Shown here piece after piece: positions 1 to 6,008 of a stretch of 6,944 nt of DNA (its first letter is position 1; each line of letters begins with the position of its first letter). Below the pieces are notes generated by a model. The model was given only the letters and a program-made list of their open reading frames with translations, made no database searches and was not told where the DNA came from. The stretch is from Coriobacteriia bacterium. Lineage in GTDB: Bacteria > Actinomycetota > Coriobacteriia > Coriobacteriales > QAMH01. The position numbers and the translations under genes are program-made. The DNA lies in NCBI GenBank assembly GCA_900756605.1, contig CAAEKX010000104.1, forward strand, positions 1 through 6,944, in the 5' to 3' direction.

Positions 1-642
1 GGTGCTCCCGTATCTCTCACGTATGGTCTGCTCGATCTCGTGCGCGAGATTGTTGCGGCTGTCGGATAGCGTCACGAGGATGCCCTCCACTTCGAGAGAA
101 GGGTTGATCTGGCGGCGCACGCGTCCGACGGTCTTCAAAAGCCCTGCCATGGCGGAGGCGAGAAGATATTCAGCCGACACAGGCACGAGCACGCTGTCGG
201 ATGCCACGAATGCGTTCACGGGAATGATGCCGAGCGTGGGTGCGCAGTCGATGAGGATGAAGTCGTAGTCCGCCTTGAGCGGCGATAGCCATATGTTCAT
301 GAGCTGTTCGCGCGACATCGCCATGAGCACGGGCATCTCCATCCCGGCGAGCTCGATGTTAGCGGGCATGAGGTCGATTCCCTCGTCGTGCGAGAGGATG
401 CCTTCACGGGGGTCGAGGGCGGCGCCCTCAATCATCGCGTTCAGATGGTTGGCAAGCGTCGGTGACTCTAGGGCATCGGGATCCTTCCAACCGAGCGACT
501 TGGTGAGGTCGCCCTGCGGGTCGGTGTCCACGAGCAAGACGCGTTGGCCGCTCCTAGCGAGCGCCATACCCAAGCTGAGGGTGGTGGCCGTCTTGCCGGT
601 GCCGCCTTTTTGGTTGGCAACGGCGATGGTTCTGCATGACAT
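1..642 (-). CDS. parA: ParA-family partition ATPase of integrative-element type (3' end off window)
   Basis: A deviant-Walker ATPase that drives DNA partition or maintenance, expected to work on nucleoid DNA with a ParB-like partner not seen here. The first 214 residues are present and the C-terminus lies beyond the left edge. Visible motifs are the deviant Walker A KGGTGKT (residues 12-18), DTDPQG (39-44) and Walker B ILIDCAPTLG (129-138). The stretches GIDLMPANIELAGMEM, VSAEYLLASAMAGLL and RVRRQINPSLEVEGIL match, from memory, the ParA carried by conjugative elements of Firmicutes and gut Actinobacteria rather than chromosomal Soj. Full members run about 255-280 residues. The ATG at 642 is chosen because GAAGGAGG lies about 10 bases upstream and translation there begins just before the first beta strand (SCRTIAVANQKGG). 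The gene lies about 250 bp inside a tRNA-fragment junction, which fits an element end. The family is firm; the element type is inferred. Confidence 0.93.
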   Translation of the reverse strand, partial: MSCRTIAVANQKGGTGKTATTLSLGMALARSGQRVLLVDTDPQGDLTKSLGWKDPDALESPTLANHLNAMIEGAALDPREGILSHDEGIDLMPANIELAGMEMPVLMAMSREQLMNIWLSPLKADYDFILIDCAPTLGIIPVNAFVASDSVLVPVSAEYLLASAMAGLLKTVGRVRRQINPSLEVEGILVTLSDSRNNLAHEIEQTIRERYGST

Positions 643-753
643 GGTACATGCACCTCCTTCTGCGGTTCCCCGCATCGGGAGGTCAGATCTGCTATTTCAA
701 GAAAGAACACGGATTTCGCAAATGCCCGCAAGACGGGATGGGCGCGGGACGGA

Positions 754-785
754 GACGGGAAAAATCGGCGTTTCGCCGTCCCGTC
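754..785 (-). terminator. GC-rich hairpin with U-run on the minus strand, upstream of parA
   Basis: Read on the minus strand, CGGCG-AAA-CGCCG (778 to 766) is followed by ATTTTT (765-760), the shape of a short intrinsic terminator. An outer GACGGG/CCCGTC pair (754-759 with 780-785) encloses it. It would stop leftward transcription entering from the junction side before parA, or act as a leader attenuator. The 5-bp inner stem is short, so terminator activity is uncertain. Confidence 0.4.
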
Positions 786-796
786 CGAGAATATGC

Positions 797-829
797 CCGT
801 TTCGTCCGTTTCGCGCGAATGTCCGTTTC
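797..829 (+). repeat. Three copies of CCGTTTC between parA and the att-like site
   Basis: CCGTTTC occurs at 797-803, 806-812 and 823-829. The first two are 9 bp apart and the third is 17 bp further on. The copies sit directly upstream of an extended -10 promoter and about 60-95 bp from the tRNA fragment. This is where integrase arm-binding, excisionase or ParB-type sites would lie at an element end. The function is inferred only; the motif is short and the region is biased in composition. Confidence 0.4.
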
Positions 830-832
830 ACC

Positions 833-841
833 TGGTACAAT
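833..841 (+). promoter_or_regulatory. Extended -10 promoter facing out across the junction
   Basis: TGG-TACAAT (833-841) fits an extended -10 element (TGn followed by a hexamer one base off TATAAT). No good -35 is seen at 16-18 bp; the position is occupied by GC-rich sequence next to the CCGTTTC copies. Transcription would start near 848 and run through the tRNA fragment towards the DUF1847 gene. Confidence 0.4.
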
Positions 842-890
842 TGTTTCGCTAATGCATGGCGGTGTCGCCCGGCGAGGGACGGGGAAGAGA

Positions 891-935
891 TTCCCAAGCT
901 GGTATCCGCGGGTTCGAGTCCCGTCGCCCGCTCCA
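891..935 (+). other. 3' fragment of tRNA-Gly(CCC), candidate attachment site (attR)
   Basis: The block folds as the 3' part of a tRNA. It has the anticodon loop TTCCCAA (891-897, anticodon CCC), the 3' half of the anticodon stem GCTGG (898-902), a short variable region (903-907), a T arm with stem GCGGG/CCCGT around the loop TTCGAGT (908-924), the acceptor 3' strand CGCCCGC (925-931), discriminator T and encoded CCA (933-935). The required 5' acceptor strand GCGGGCG and D arm are absent; upstream is unrelated sequence starting GGCGGTGTCG. A tRNA truncated from the anticodon loop to CCA is the usual product of site-specific integration by a tyrosine recombinase. In that case the element lies to the left and the original downstream flank to the right. 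A decayed tRNA pseudogene is the alternative. Confidence 0.75.
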
Positions 936-946
936 TCATGACCCCT

Positions 947-970
947 GGCCCCGTTCCTTCGAGCGGGGTC
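947..970 (+). terminator. Hairpin after the tRNA fragment
   Basis: GGCCCCG (947-953) pairs with CGGGGTC (964-970) around a 10-base loop, with one G-T pair. No T-run follows, so it is at best a weak terminator. It may be the old terminator of the tRNA gene whose 3' flank this is. Confidence 0.3.
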
Positions 971-1023
971 GTATGATATTGGCTGTCATATCTGCGACCC
1001 GCGAGACCCAATCGGGAGGGATC

Positions 1024-1680
1024 ATGGAATCAAAGCTCAATTGCATGAGCTGCGGAACCACCGCATGCGAATACACCGATCGCGAAGAGCCAGGGTTTTG
1101 CGCGCGGGGCGCGGTCTCGCCCGCGCTGCATGACGAGGCGCAACGTCTGTACGCGCTTCCCGAAAACCACGTCATCATGCAAGCCGCCGCGATGGTCAGC
1201 GAGGAGACGGCAAACTCCACGCGCGTGCAGGACACCATCAAGTTCGCGAACCTCATCGGCGCCACCCACATCGGCATCGCGTCGTGCACCATCATGCTGC
1301 GCGAGACGCGCATCCTGGCCAAGCTGCTCAAACAGGCGGGCTTTTGCGTCGAGACGGTTGGCTGCAAGCTCGAAAGCAACCGGAGGGTCGACCTCGACCT
1401 CGAGCCCCCGGCAAGGGGCGGCGAAGGAGGCGTCGTCTGCAATCCCATCATGCAGGCGCTGCTCCTCAACGAGGCGAAGACGGACCTGAACATCCTCATG
1501 GGCATATGCGTGGGACACGACGCCCTCTTCTGCAAGTACTCCGATGCACCCGTCACGACGTTTGCCACGAAGGACTTCCTCGCCGGCAACAACCCGTGTG
1601 CGGTGCTGTACACGGCGCACTCTTGCTACGAGAAGAAGCTTTCGCGAACCGTGGAGGAATACGGCATCGCCAATGAATGA
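1024..1680 (+). CDS. DUF1847 cysteine-rich, probably metal-binding protein
   Basis: A 218-residue soluble protein of the DUF1847 family, whose biochemical role is not established. The N-terminus carries a cysteine cluster, Cx2Cx4Cx10C (C7, C10, C15, C26), which could bind zinc or an Fe-S cluster. Further conserved-looking blocks are SCTIMLRE (87-94), VGCKLES (112-118), CNPIMQALLLN (139-149), MGICVGHDALFCKYS (159-173) and the C-terminal NNPCAVLYTAHSCY (189-202). There is no signal peptide or membrane segment. The start at 1024 is set by GGGAGGG three bases upstream; the in-frame codons before it belong to the tRNA-fragment region. A possible -10, TATGAT (972-977), has no clear -35. The gene converges on the molybdoenzyme operon and is the first gene outside the proposed element end. 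The family call comes from remembered motif pattern; any link to metal-cofactor metabolism is inference. Confidence 0.85.
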   Translation: MESKLNCMSCGTTACEYTDREEPGFCARGAVSPALHDEAQRLYALPENHVIMQAAAMVSEETANSTRVQDTIKFANLIGATHIGIASCTIMLRETRILAKLLKQAGFCVETVGCKLESNRRVDLDLEPPARGGEGGVVCNPIMQALLLNEAKTDLNILMGICVGHDALFCKYSDAPVTTFATKDFLAGNNPCAVLYTAHSCYEKKLSRTVEEYGIANE

Positions 1681-1702
1681 GGTTTCCATCTGAGTGGAAA
1701 TC
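1681..1702 (+). terminator. Hairpin directly after the DUF1847 stop codon
   Basis: GGTTTCCA (1681-1688) pairs over 8 bp, including one G-T, with TGGAAATC (1695-1702) around loop TCTGAG. It begins at the base after the stop codon. The nearest T-run (TTTTT near 1722) is about 20 bases away, so it is not a standard intrinsic terminator. Confidence 0.35.
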
Positions 1703-1737
1703 TCGCAGGGCTTTCCCCGTCATTTTTCACTGCATCG

Positions 1738-1772
1738 AAAAAGCCCCGTCGCTCACTCCATCTAACGCGACG
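1738..1772 (-). terminator. Intrinsic terminator of the molybdoenzyme operon
   Basis: Read on the minus strand, CGTCGC (1772-1767) pairs with GCGACG (1752-1747) around a 14-base loop. GGGC and then TTTTT (1742-1738) follow. It lies about 20 bases past the stop of the ferredoxin gene. GGGCTTT near 1709-1715 can also pair with AAAGCCC (1740-1746), so an alternative larger fold exists for rightward transcripts. Confidence 0.55.
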
Positions 1773-1792
1773 CGACGCTCCGGCGCCCGCAA

Positions 1793-2302
1793 CTACACGA
1801 GCCTTCGCGCTGCGCTGGCCGCTTTCTCGTCCATCGAGGCATTAACCGGTTCGTAGGCGAGCGCGTGGGTCGGGCAGTTCCTGACGCACGCTGGTTCCAG
1901 CCCGAACTGCGTTCTGGCATAGCACCCGTCGCATTTCTGCATCTTCCCGCTGCTCCCAAAACGAGGGGCCCCAAACGGACAGGCCATCGCGCAAGCATGG
2001 CAGCCGATGCACAGGCCGTCGTCCACCAGCACGGACCCCGTTGCGGCATCTCTCGTTATCGCCCCTGCAGGGCACGCGGCTATGCACACCGCATCTTCGC
2101 AATGCATGCAGGCAATCGAAACGCTGACATTGCCAGGATGCTTGCCCACCAGCCTTCCGGGAACGTTCTCGACGATTCGCCAAGACAAGCCATCCCTCGC
2201 GACGTCGAGGTCGTTCTGATCCATGCACGACACGACGCACGAATAGCATCCTATGCAGCGGTCGGACTTGAAGACGATGCTCTTGGTATCTCTGGAAGTC
2301 AT
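1793..2302 (-). CDS. 4Fe-4S dicluster (DmsB-like) electron-transfer subunit, four clusters
   Basis: A 169-residue ferredoxin-type subunit expected to carry electrons between the molybdopterin catalytic protein and a partner. Sixteen cysteines fall in four groups: C16/C19/C22/C26 (CIGCYSCVVSC), C65/C68/C73/C77, C98/C101/C104/C108 (CIGCHACAMACPFG) and C124/C127/C139/C143. This is the standard pattern for four [4Fe-4S] clusters in the DmsB/PhsB/HybA group. The length is short for the group, which often runs about 180-230 residues. There is no Tat signal and no C-terminal membrane helix. The start at 2302 is chosen because GGAGG lies about 7 bases upstream; an ATG at 2353 would add 17 residues that overlap the upstream gene. 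The gene begins two bases after the molybdoenzyme stop, so the two are almost certainly cotranscribed. No NrfD/DmsC anchor gene follows before the terminator. Confidence 0.93.
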   Translation of the reverse strand: MTSRDTKSIVFKSDRCIGCYSCVVSCMDQNDLDVARDGLSWRIVENVPGRLVGKHPGNVSVSIACMHCEDAVCIAACPAGAITRDAATGSVLVDDGLCIGCHACAMACPFGAPRFGSSGKMQKCDGCYARTQFGLEPACVRNCPTHALAYEPVNASMDEKAASAARRLV

Positions 2303-2304
2303 GC

Positions 2305-4470
2305 CTATGCCTCCTTCGCATTGGCGCTCATGCGGGCGGGAACCACCTTGCAAAGCAGGGACCTATATCCCGGAAAACCCGAAATGGGATCGAGATAATC
2401 ACCCGACATGAGGTCGTTTCCATTGGCCTCGGGCCAGTCATGGTAAAGATGCACGTCACCTTCGCGAATCATCTCGTCCAGATGCGCCTTCACAAAAACG
2501 CTTCCCTCCGGCGTCATGAGCTCGACTTCCTCGCCCTCGGCGATGCCGATGCGCTTGGCGTCGGCCGGATTCATGTCGCAGACAGGGTCCGGCGCGAACT
2601 GGCGAATCCAGGGGATGCGGAAGGTGCGGCTATGCTGGAACATGGGCTTGCGGGCACCGAGGGACAGGACGAACGGATACTCCTTGGCAATCTCCGGCTG
2701 CGAGACGGGGCTTATAGCCGGCTCCCGAAAAGAGGGAAGCGCCTCGAAGCCCTCGCCGTCCATTTCGGAAAGCACGCCGGAGACGAATTCGAACTTGCCC
2801 GACGGGGTCTTGAATCCCTGGTCGACGTACTTCCTTTCGGCGGGCTTCTTGAAATCGGGAACGAACATCCCGGCCGGATGCTTCTTGAGCTCCGCAACGG
2901 ACAGGACGCTGGGCTCGAGCATCCAATCCAGGCACGCGTCGAATCCCGACTCGAGCAGGTCATCGCCCAGACCTAGCTCCTTGCTCAGCTGTGCGATGAT
3001 GTCGACGTCGGAGCGGGACTGCCCCACCGGCTCTATCGCAGGCTGCGAGAGCATCACGTAGCCCATGGGCCAACACCGAGCTTCGCTGCGCTCCACCGAG
3101 GTGCATACCGGCAAGACGATGTCGGCATACTTGGCACTGTCGGTCAGGAAGGGATCTGCCACCGCTATGAAATCGAGTTTGGTGAAGGCGTCGATGAAGC
3201 CCTGCGAATCGGGGAACATCCTATGGTTGAACCCCATGCAGAACGCGGCTTTGAGCGGGTAGGGGTCCTCGGTCAGAATCTGCCTCGGAATATCGCACGC
3301 CTGCGCTTGCGTGGTCAATCGATCCCACACCGGAAAGCGACGGGAGCCGACCCTTTCCGGCAAATCCTTCAGACGGGACGCCAAGGTGAACTCGCCCTCG
3401 CGCGTGGGAAAACCTCCTGGTATATGTACCAACGAGGGTTTGTTCATGAGGTTTCCGCCATGGATGTCGAAATTACCGGTCAATCCGATGAGGCAGAACA
3501 CCGCACGGTAGTTCTGCACGCCATTCGTGTGATGGACCACGGGTGCCGCGCTGGTCATGATGCTCGCGGGCTTCGTGGTCGCGTACATCCGAGCCGCCTC
3601 GCGGATCAGGTTCGCGTCAACACCCGTGATGTCCTGCGCCCTTTCCGGAGTCATCTCTGCGGCGAGCTTGGCGTATTCCTCGAAACCGACCGTCCAATTG
3701 GCGACGAAGTCGGCATCGTAGAGATTCTCGTCGATGATGACGTTGGCCATCGCAAGCGCCAGCGCGCCGTCGGTTCCCGGGCGCAGCTGCAGATGAATGT
3801 CTGCACAAGCCGCGAAAGGGGTGACGCGGGGGTCGACCACTATCAGCTTCGTCCCCTTGTCCAAACGATTGAACAATCCTTCACATATGAGCGTCCTTGA
3901 CGCTGCCGGGTTGTTGGACCACATCATTATGCAAGCCGACTCACCGTTGTCCGGGGCCGCAGGTGCGCCATAGGTGAGCTGCTGGGCCATGATAGTTGCC
4001 GTCGAGCACGTGCTCGATTCGGTGCAATAATTCGGCGAGCCAAAGCTCATGGCAAGACGCTGCAAAAATGGCCTGTGGTGCTTTGGATAGCCCGCGAAGA
4101 AGATGACCGATTCCGGACCGTACTGCGCCTTTGCAGCGTTGAGGTTTTTGGCGATTTCGCCCAGGGCCTCATCCCAGCTGATTGGCTCGAACTTGCCCTC
4201 GCCGCGCTCGCCCACGCGCCGAAGCGGGGTCTTCAGCCGGTCGGAGCTGTAGACGTATTGCCGCGTGGCCGCGCCCTTCGAGCACAGGCTGCCGTGCGAA
4301 TGCGGGGCCTCTTTCGAACCCTCGACTCGAATGATCTTGCCATCCTTCACGAACAGGTCCAGCCCGCATTGCGTGGTCGGGTCGCAAATCGTGCAGATGG
4401 ACTTCCTGATTTCGATGCCCGTCTCCGGACCGGGAACCTTGCCTTTTTCCCTCAGCTCACGCTCGTTCAT
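2305..4470 (-). CDS. Molybdopterin (bis-MGD) oxidoreductase catalytic subunit, cytoplasmic
   Basis: A 721-residue protein of the DMSO reductase/MopB superfamily that would hold a Mo- or W-bis-MGD cofactor and one [4Fe-4S] cluster. The N-terminal cluster motif is C26-x2-C29-x5-C35-x27-C63, followed by KGAATRQYVYSSDRLK and PISWDEAL (96-103), typical of the family. The likely metal ligand is C155 in ESSTCS, after GSPN (144-147), in the place of Cys in PsrA/PhsA-type enzymes; C149 is a less likely alternative. The C-terminal dinucleotide-binding domain ends in HDWPEANGN and DPISGFPGYRSLLCKV, typical of the thiosulfate/polysulfide reductase and acetylene hydratase side of the superfamily. The first 25 residues (NERELREKGKVPGPETG) contain no twin arginine or hydrophobic stretch, so the enzyme should stay in the cytoplasm. 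GGAGGAG just before the ATG supports the start. It sits 27 bases after the FAD gene and 2 before the ferredoxin gene. The substrate is unknown. Confidence 0.94.
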   Translation of the reverse strand: MNERELREKGKVPGPETGIEIRKSICTICDPTTQCGLDLFVKDGKIIRVEGSKEAPHSHGSLCSKGAATRQYVYSSDRLKTPLRRVGERGEGKFEPISWDEALGEIAKNLNAAKAQYGPESVIFFAGYPKHHRPFLQRLAMSFGSPNYCTESSTCSTATIMAQQLTYGAPAAPDNGESACIMMWSNNPAASRTLICEGLFNRLDKGTKLIVVDPRVTPFAACADIHLQLRPGTDGALALAMANVIIDENLYDADFVANWTVGFEEYAKLAAEMTPERAQDITGVDANLIREAARMYATTKPASIMTSAAPVVHHTNGVQNYRAVFCLIGLTGNFDIHGGNLMNKPSLVHIPGGFPTREGEFTLASRLKDLPERVGSRRFPVWDRLTTQAQACDIPRQILTEDPYPLKAAFCMGFNHRMFPDSQGFIDAFTKLDFIAVADPFLTDSAKYADIVLPVCTSVERSEARCWPMGYVMLSQPAIEPVGQSRSDVDIIAQLSKELGLGDDLLESGFDACLDWMLEPSVLSVAELKKHPAGMFVPDFKKPAERKYVDQGFKTPSGKFEFVSGVLSEMDGEGFEALPSFREPAISPVSQPEIAKEYPFVLSLGARKPMFQHSRTFRIPWIRQFAPDPVCDMNPADAKRIGIAEGEEVELMTPEGSVFVKAHLDEMIREGDVHLYHDWPEANGNDLMSGDYLDPISGFPGYRSLLCKVVPARMSANAKEA

Positions 4471-4497
4471 CTCTCCTCCGTCTCGCTCATGAAACCG

Positions 4498-5787
4498 TCA
4501 AACATCGGTGAATGCGCCTTGAAGCGCACTGCGGGCTATTTCCGCCTGCATGCGCCCGATCGAATCCGTCAGCTTGCCAAAGAGTCCTGCCATGTCAGCT
4601 TTTGCCACGAGGTTGAAACCAGACAGCAAGGCCCGGCCATCCTGCCGGACGAGATAGGACTTCAGCAGATACTCATTCTCAGTCTCGATCTCCTCGATCG
4701 CGAATGGATCTTCGGCCGACGGGATCATTCCCGCAGCGGCGAACAGCGCGGCTCCGACCTTGATGGTGTTCGCGGGAAGAAATCCGTGATATTCCATGCT
4801 GCCGGCAAAAGCGGAGGCATCGGATGCGCATGCCCTTCCCTCGTCGCGAAGCTCCTTTGCCATGTTCGTGCCCGCCACCTTGCCCTGCTGACGTGCCGCG
4901 AGCCAGAGCCCGGCCACCTTGCTTCCTCCAAGCAAGCAGGGCACTGTGGCCACATCGCCTGCCGCGTAGACATGAGGGGCGCTCGTGCGCATGAAGGCAT
5001 CGACGACGATTCCCCTATCGGCATGTATGTTGGCGTTTTCGATGAAGTCGATGTTGGGGCTCATACCATGGGCTACGAGAACCGCATCGAAAATTTTCGG
5101 TTCTTCCTGGTGGGAAAAAGAAACGCTTGTGGAGCCATCTTCGAGAACGCGGGCTTTTTCGGCAATCTCGCCGAGCAGAAGCTCTATTCCCTGGTCTTCG
5201 AGCAGGGCCTCCATCCTGGAAGCCGCACGGGAATGCGCCGACCCTTTGAGGATATGAGGGCTGCGACCCAGAATGGTCGGCCGCCCACCCCTACGGATGC
5301 ACGCCTCCGCCGCCTTGAGGGCGACCATGGAAGTTCCGGAGATGAGGATGCTGGCATGGGGACGCGCAGCAAGCACCGCGCTCAGGCGCTCGGCATCTTC
5401 GAAGGTCCTGAGCGTGAGCGGATCGCATTCGAAAAGCGGGCTTTCGCCCGAAAGCACGGGCGATGCGCCTGTGGCTATCAGGCAAACGGAATAGGGCCAC
5501 TCGCGACCACTTGCGGCTTTGACGGTTTGGCTTTCCGTATCTAGGGACGTGATCTCCTCGTTCGGAAAGATGCGCACATTGGCATCGTCGAGCGCCGAGG
5601 CGTAGATGCTTCCCTGCTCGCGGGTTACGATTCCAGCGGCGTTATACGAAGTCAGGACGGGACTTTCACAAAAAGTGGGACCTGCGGTGATGATGTCCAC
5701 GTTCGCGTCGCATCCTTGCGAGCGCAGCGCTTCCACGGCACTGGCGGCGGCAGGGCCAAACCCAAGAATGACGACATCGTTTGCCAT
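4498..5787 (-). CDS. FAD-dependent oxidoreductase (pyridine nucleotide-disulfide fold)
   Basis: A 429-residue two-dinucleotide-binding flavoprotein. The FAD site is seen as VVILGFGPAAASA (5-17), ATGA (105-108), an AHGMSPN block (239-245) and YAAGDV (274-279). The second Rossmann motif is unusual: SGTSMVALKAAEA (150-162) replaces GxGxxG, and the end of the next strand reads ILGRS with no acidic residue, so NAD(P) binding and preference cannot be assumed. No redox CxxxxC pair is present, so it is not a disulfide reductase; it resembles NADH:rubredoxin or nitrite reductase-type FAD proteins. The start at 5787 (MANDVVILG) is chosen because it opens directly onto the FAD strand and has GAGAGGG upstream; an ATG at 5844 would cover the promoter candidate. 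It is first in the operon, and its likely role is to exchange electrons between a nicotinamide and the ferredoxin/molybdoenzyme pair. That role is inferred from gene order. Confidence 0.9.
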   Translation of the reverse strand: MANDVVILGFGPAAASAVEALRSQGCDANVDIITAGPTFCESPVLTSYNAAGIVTREQGSIYASALDDANVRIFPNEEITSLDTESQTVKAASGREWPYSVCLIATGASPVLSGESPLFECDPLTLRTFEDAERLSAVLAARPHASILISGTSMVALKAAEACIRRGGRPTILGRSPHILKGSAHSRAASRMEALLEDQGIELLLGEIAEKARVLEDGSTSVSFSHQEEPKIFDAVLVAHGMSPNIDFIENANIHADRGIVVDAFMRTSAPHVYAAGDVATVPCLLGGSKVAGLWLAARQQGKVAGTNMAKELRDEGRACASDASAFAGSMEYHGFLPANTIKVGAALFAAAGMIPSAEDPFAIEEIETENEYLLKSYLVRQDGRALLSGFNLVAKADMAGLFGKLTDSIGRMQAEIARSALQGAFTDV

Positions 5788-5799
5788 GAATCCCTCTCT

Positions 5800-5877
5800 G
5801 GAAATCTCTGGCCAATAGTACTGCCTCCCGCCAGGGGATTGCAATCGAGGAGCCGCGAGTGCCGAGGAAATTGGCCA
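5800..5877. repeat. Paired GGAAAT...TGGCCA motifs flanking the operon promoter
   Basis: GGAAAT-CTC-TGGCCA (5800-5814) and GGAAAT-TGGCCA (5866-5877) lie on either side of the promoter candidate. The palindromic TGGCCA cores are 63 bp apart, close to six helical turns. They could be operator halves for a looping regulator, but two short motifs may coincide by chance. The rest of 5878-5970 shows no other clear signal. Confidence 0.3.
5815..5844 (-). promoter_or_regulatory. Candidate promoter of the FAD-molybdoenzyme-ferredoxin operon
   Basis: On the minus strand, TTGCAA (5844-5839) as -35 and TACTAT (5820-5815) as -10 are 18 bp apart, each matching four of six consensus bases. The predicted start is about 20 bases before the FAD gene ATG. 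The -35 lies inside the perfect palindrome GATTGCAATC (5837-5846), a possible operator. Weak consensus matches suggest an activated or repressed promoter. Confidence 0.4.
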
Positions 5878-5970
5878 CCTGGAATGAGGCGGTTGCGCAG
5901 AGATGTTGTCTCATTGATGAAAGACCGGCACCCCGGCCGAGCGAGGGACCAGGGCACCGATTGGCTGGAT

Positions 5971-6001
5971 GCGCCGCTGCTCTCCCAGATTGCAGCGGCG
6001 C
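5971..6001. terminator. Perfect 10-bp hairpin after the SDR gene
   Basis: GCGCCGCTGC (5971-5980) pairs perfectly with GCAGCGGCGC (5992-6001) around an 11-base loop. It lies 7 bases past the SDR stop codon. On the minus strand no U-run follows; the T-run (6006-6010) is on the plus-strand side and overlaps the SDR stop codon. It probably ends or stabilises the SDR transcript and insulates the operon downstream of it. Confidence 0.55.
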
Positions 6002-6008
6002 GCGATTT

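Noticed and set aside
725..830. CRISPR array
   Set aside because: The repeats are only 7 bp with 2- and 10-bp gaps; no repeat-spacer structure.
858..935. Complete tRNA gene (Gly, Ser-type or selenocysteine)
   Set aside because: No 5' strand pairs with the acceptor CGCCCGC beyond four bases, no D arm can be drawn, and no TCA anticodon lies at a suitable place; only the 3' part is tRNA-like.
275..976. 233-codon open frame on the plus strand
   Set aside because: It is antisense to parA and runs through the tRNA fragment; no recognisable protein features.
2303..2353. Upstream ATG for the ferredoxin gene
   Set aside because: It would overlap the molybdoenzyme end by about 50 bases, while the ATG at 2302 has a strong Shine-Dalgarno and opens just before the first cluster motif.
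4396..4470. Tat signal on the molybdoenzyme
   Set aside because: The N-terminus is charged with no RRxFLK-like motif and no hydrophobic core.
2305..4470. Catechol dehydroxylase or other named gut molybdoenzyme
   Set aside because: General similarity only; no substrate-specific motif can be read from sequence alone.
4075..5544. 489-codon open frame on the plus strand
   Set aside because: It lies antisense to the well-supported flavoprotein and molybdoenzyme genes, has no family motifs, and reflects GC-rich codon bias.
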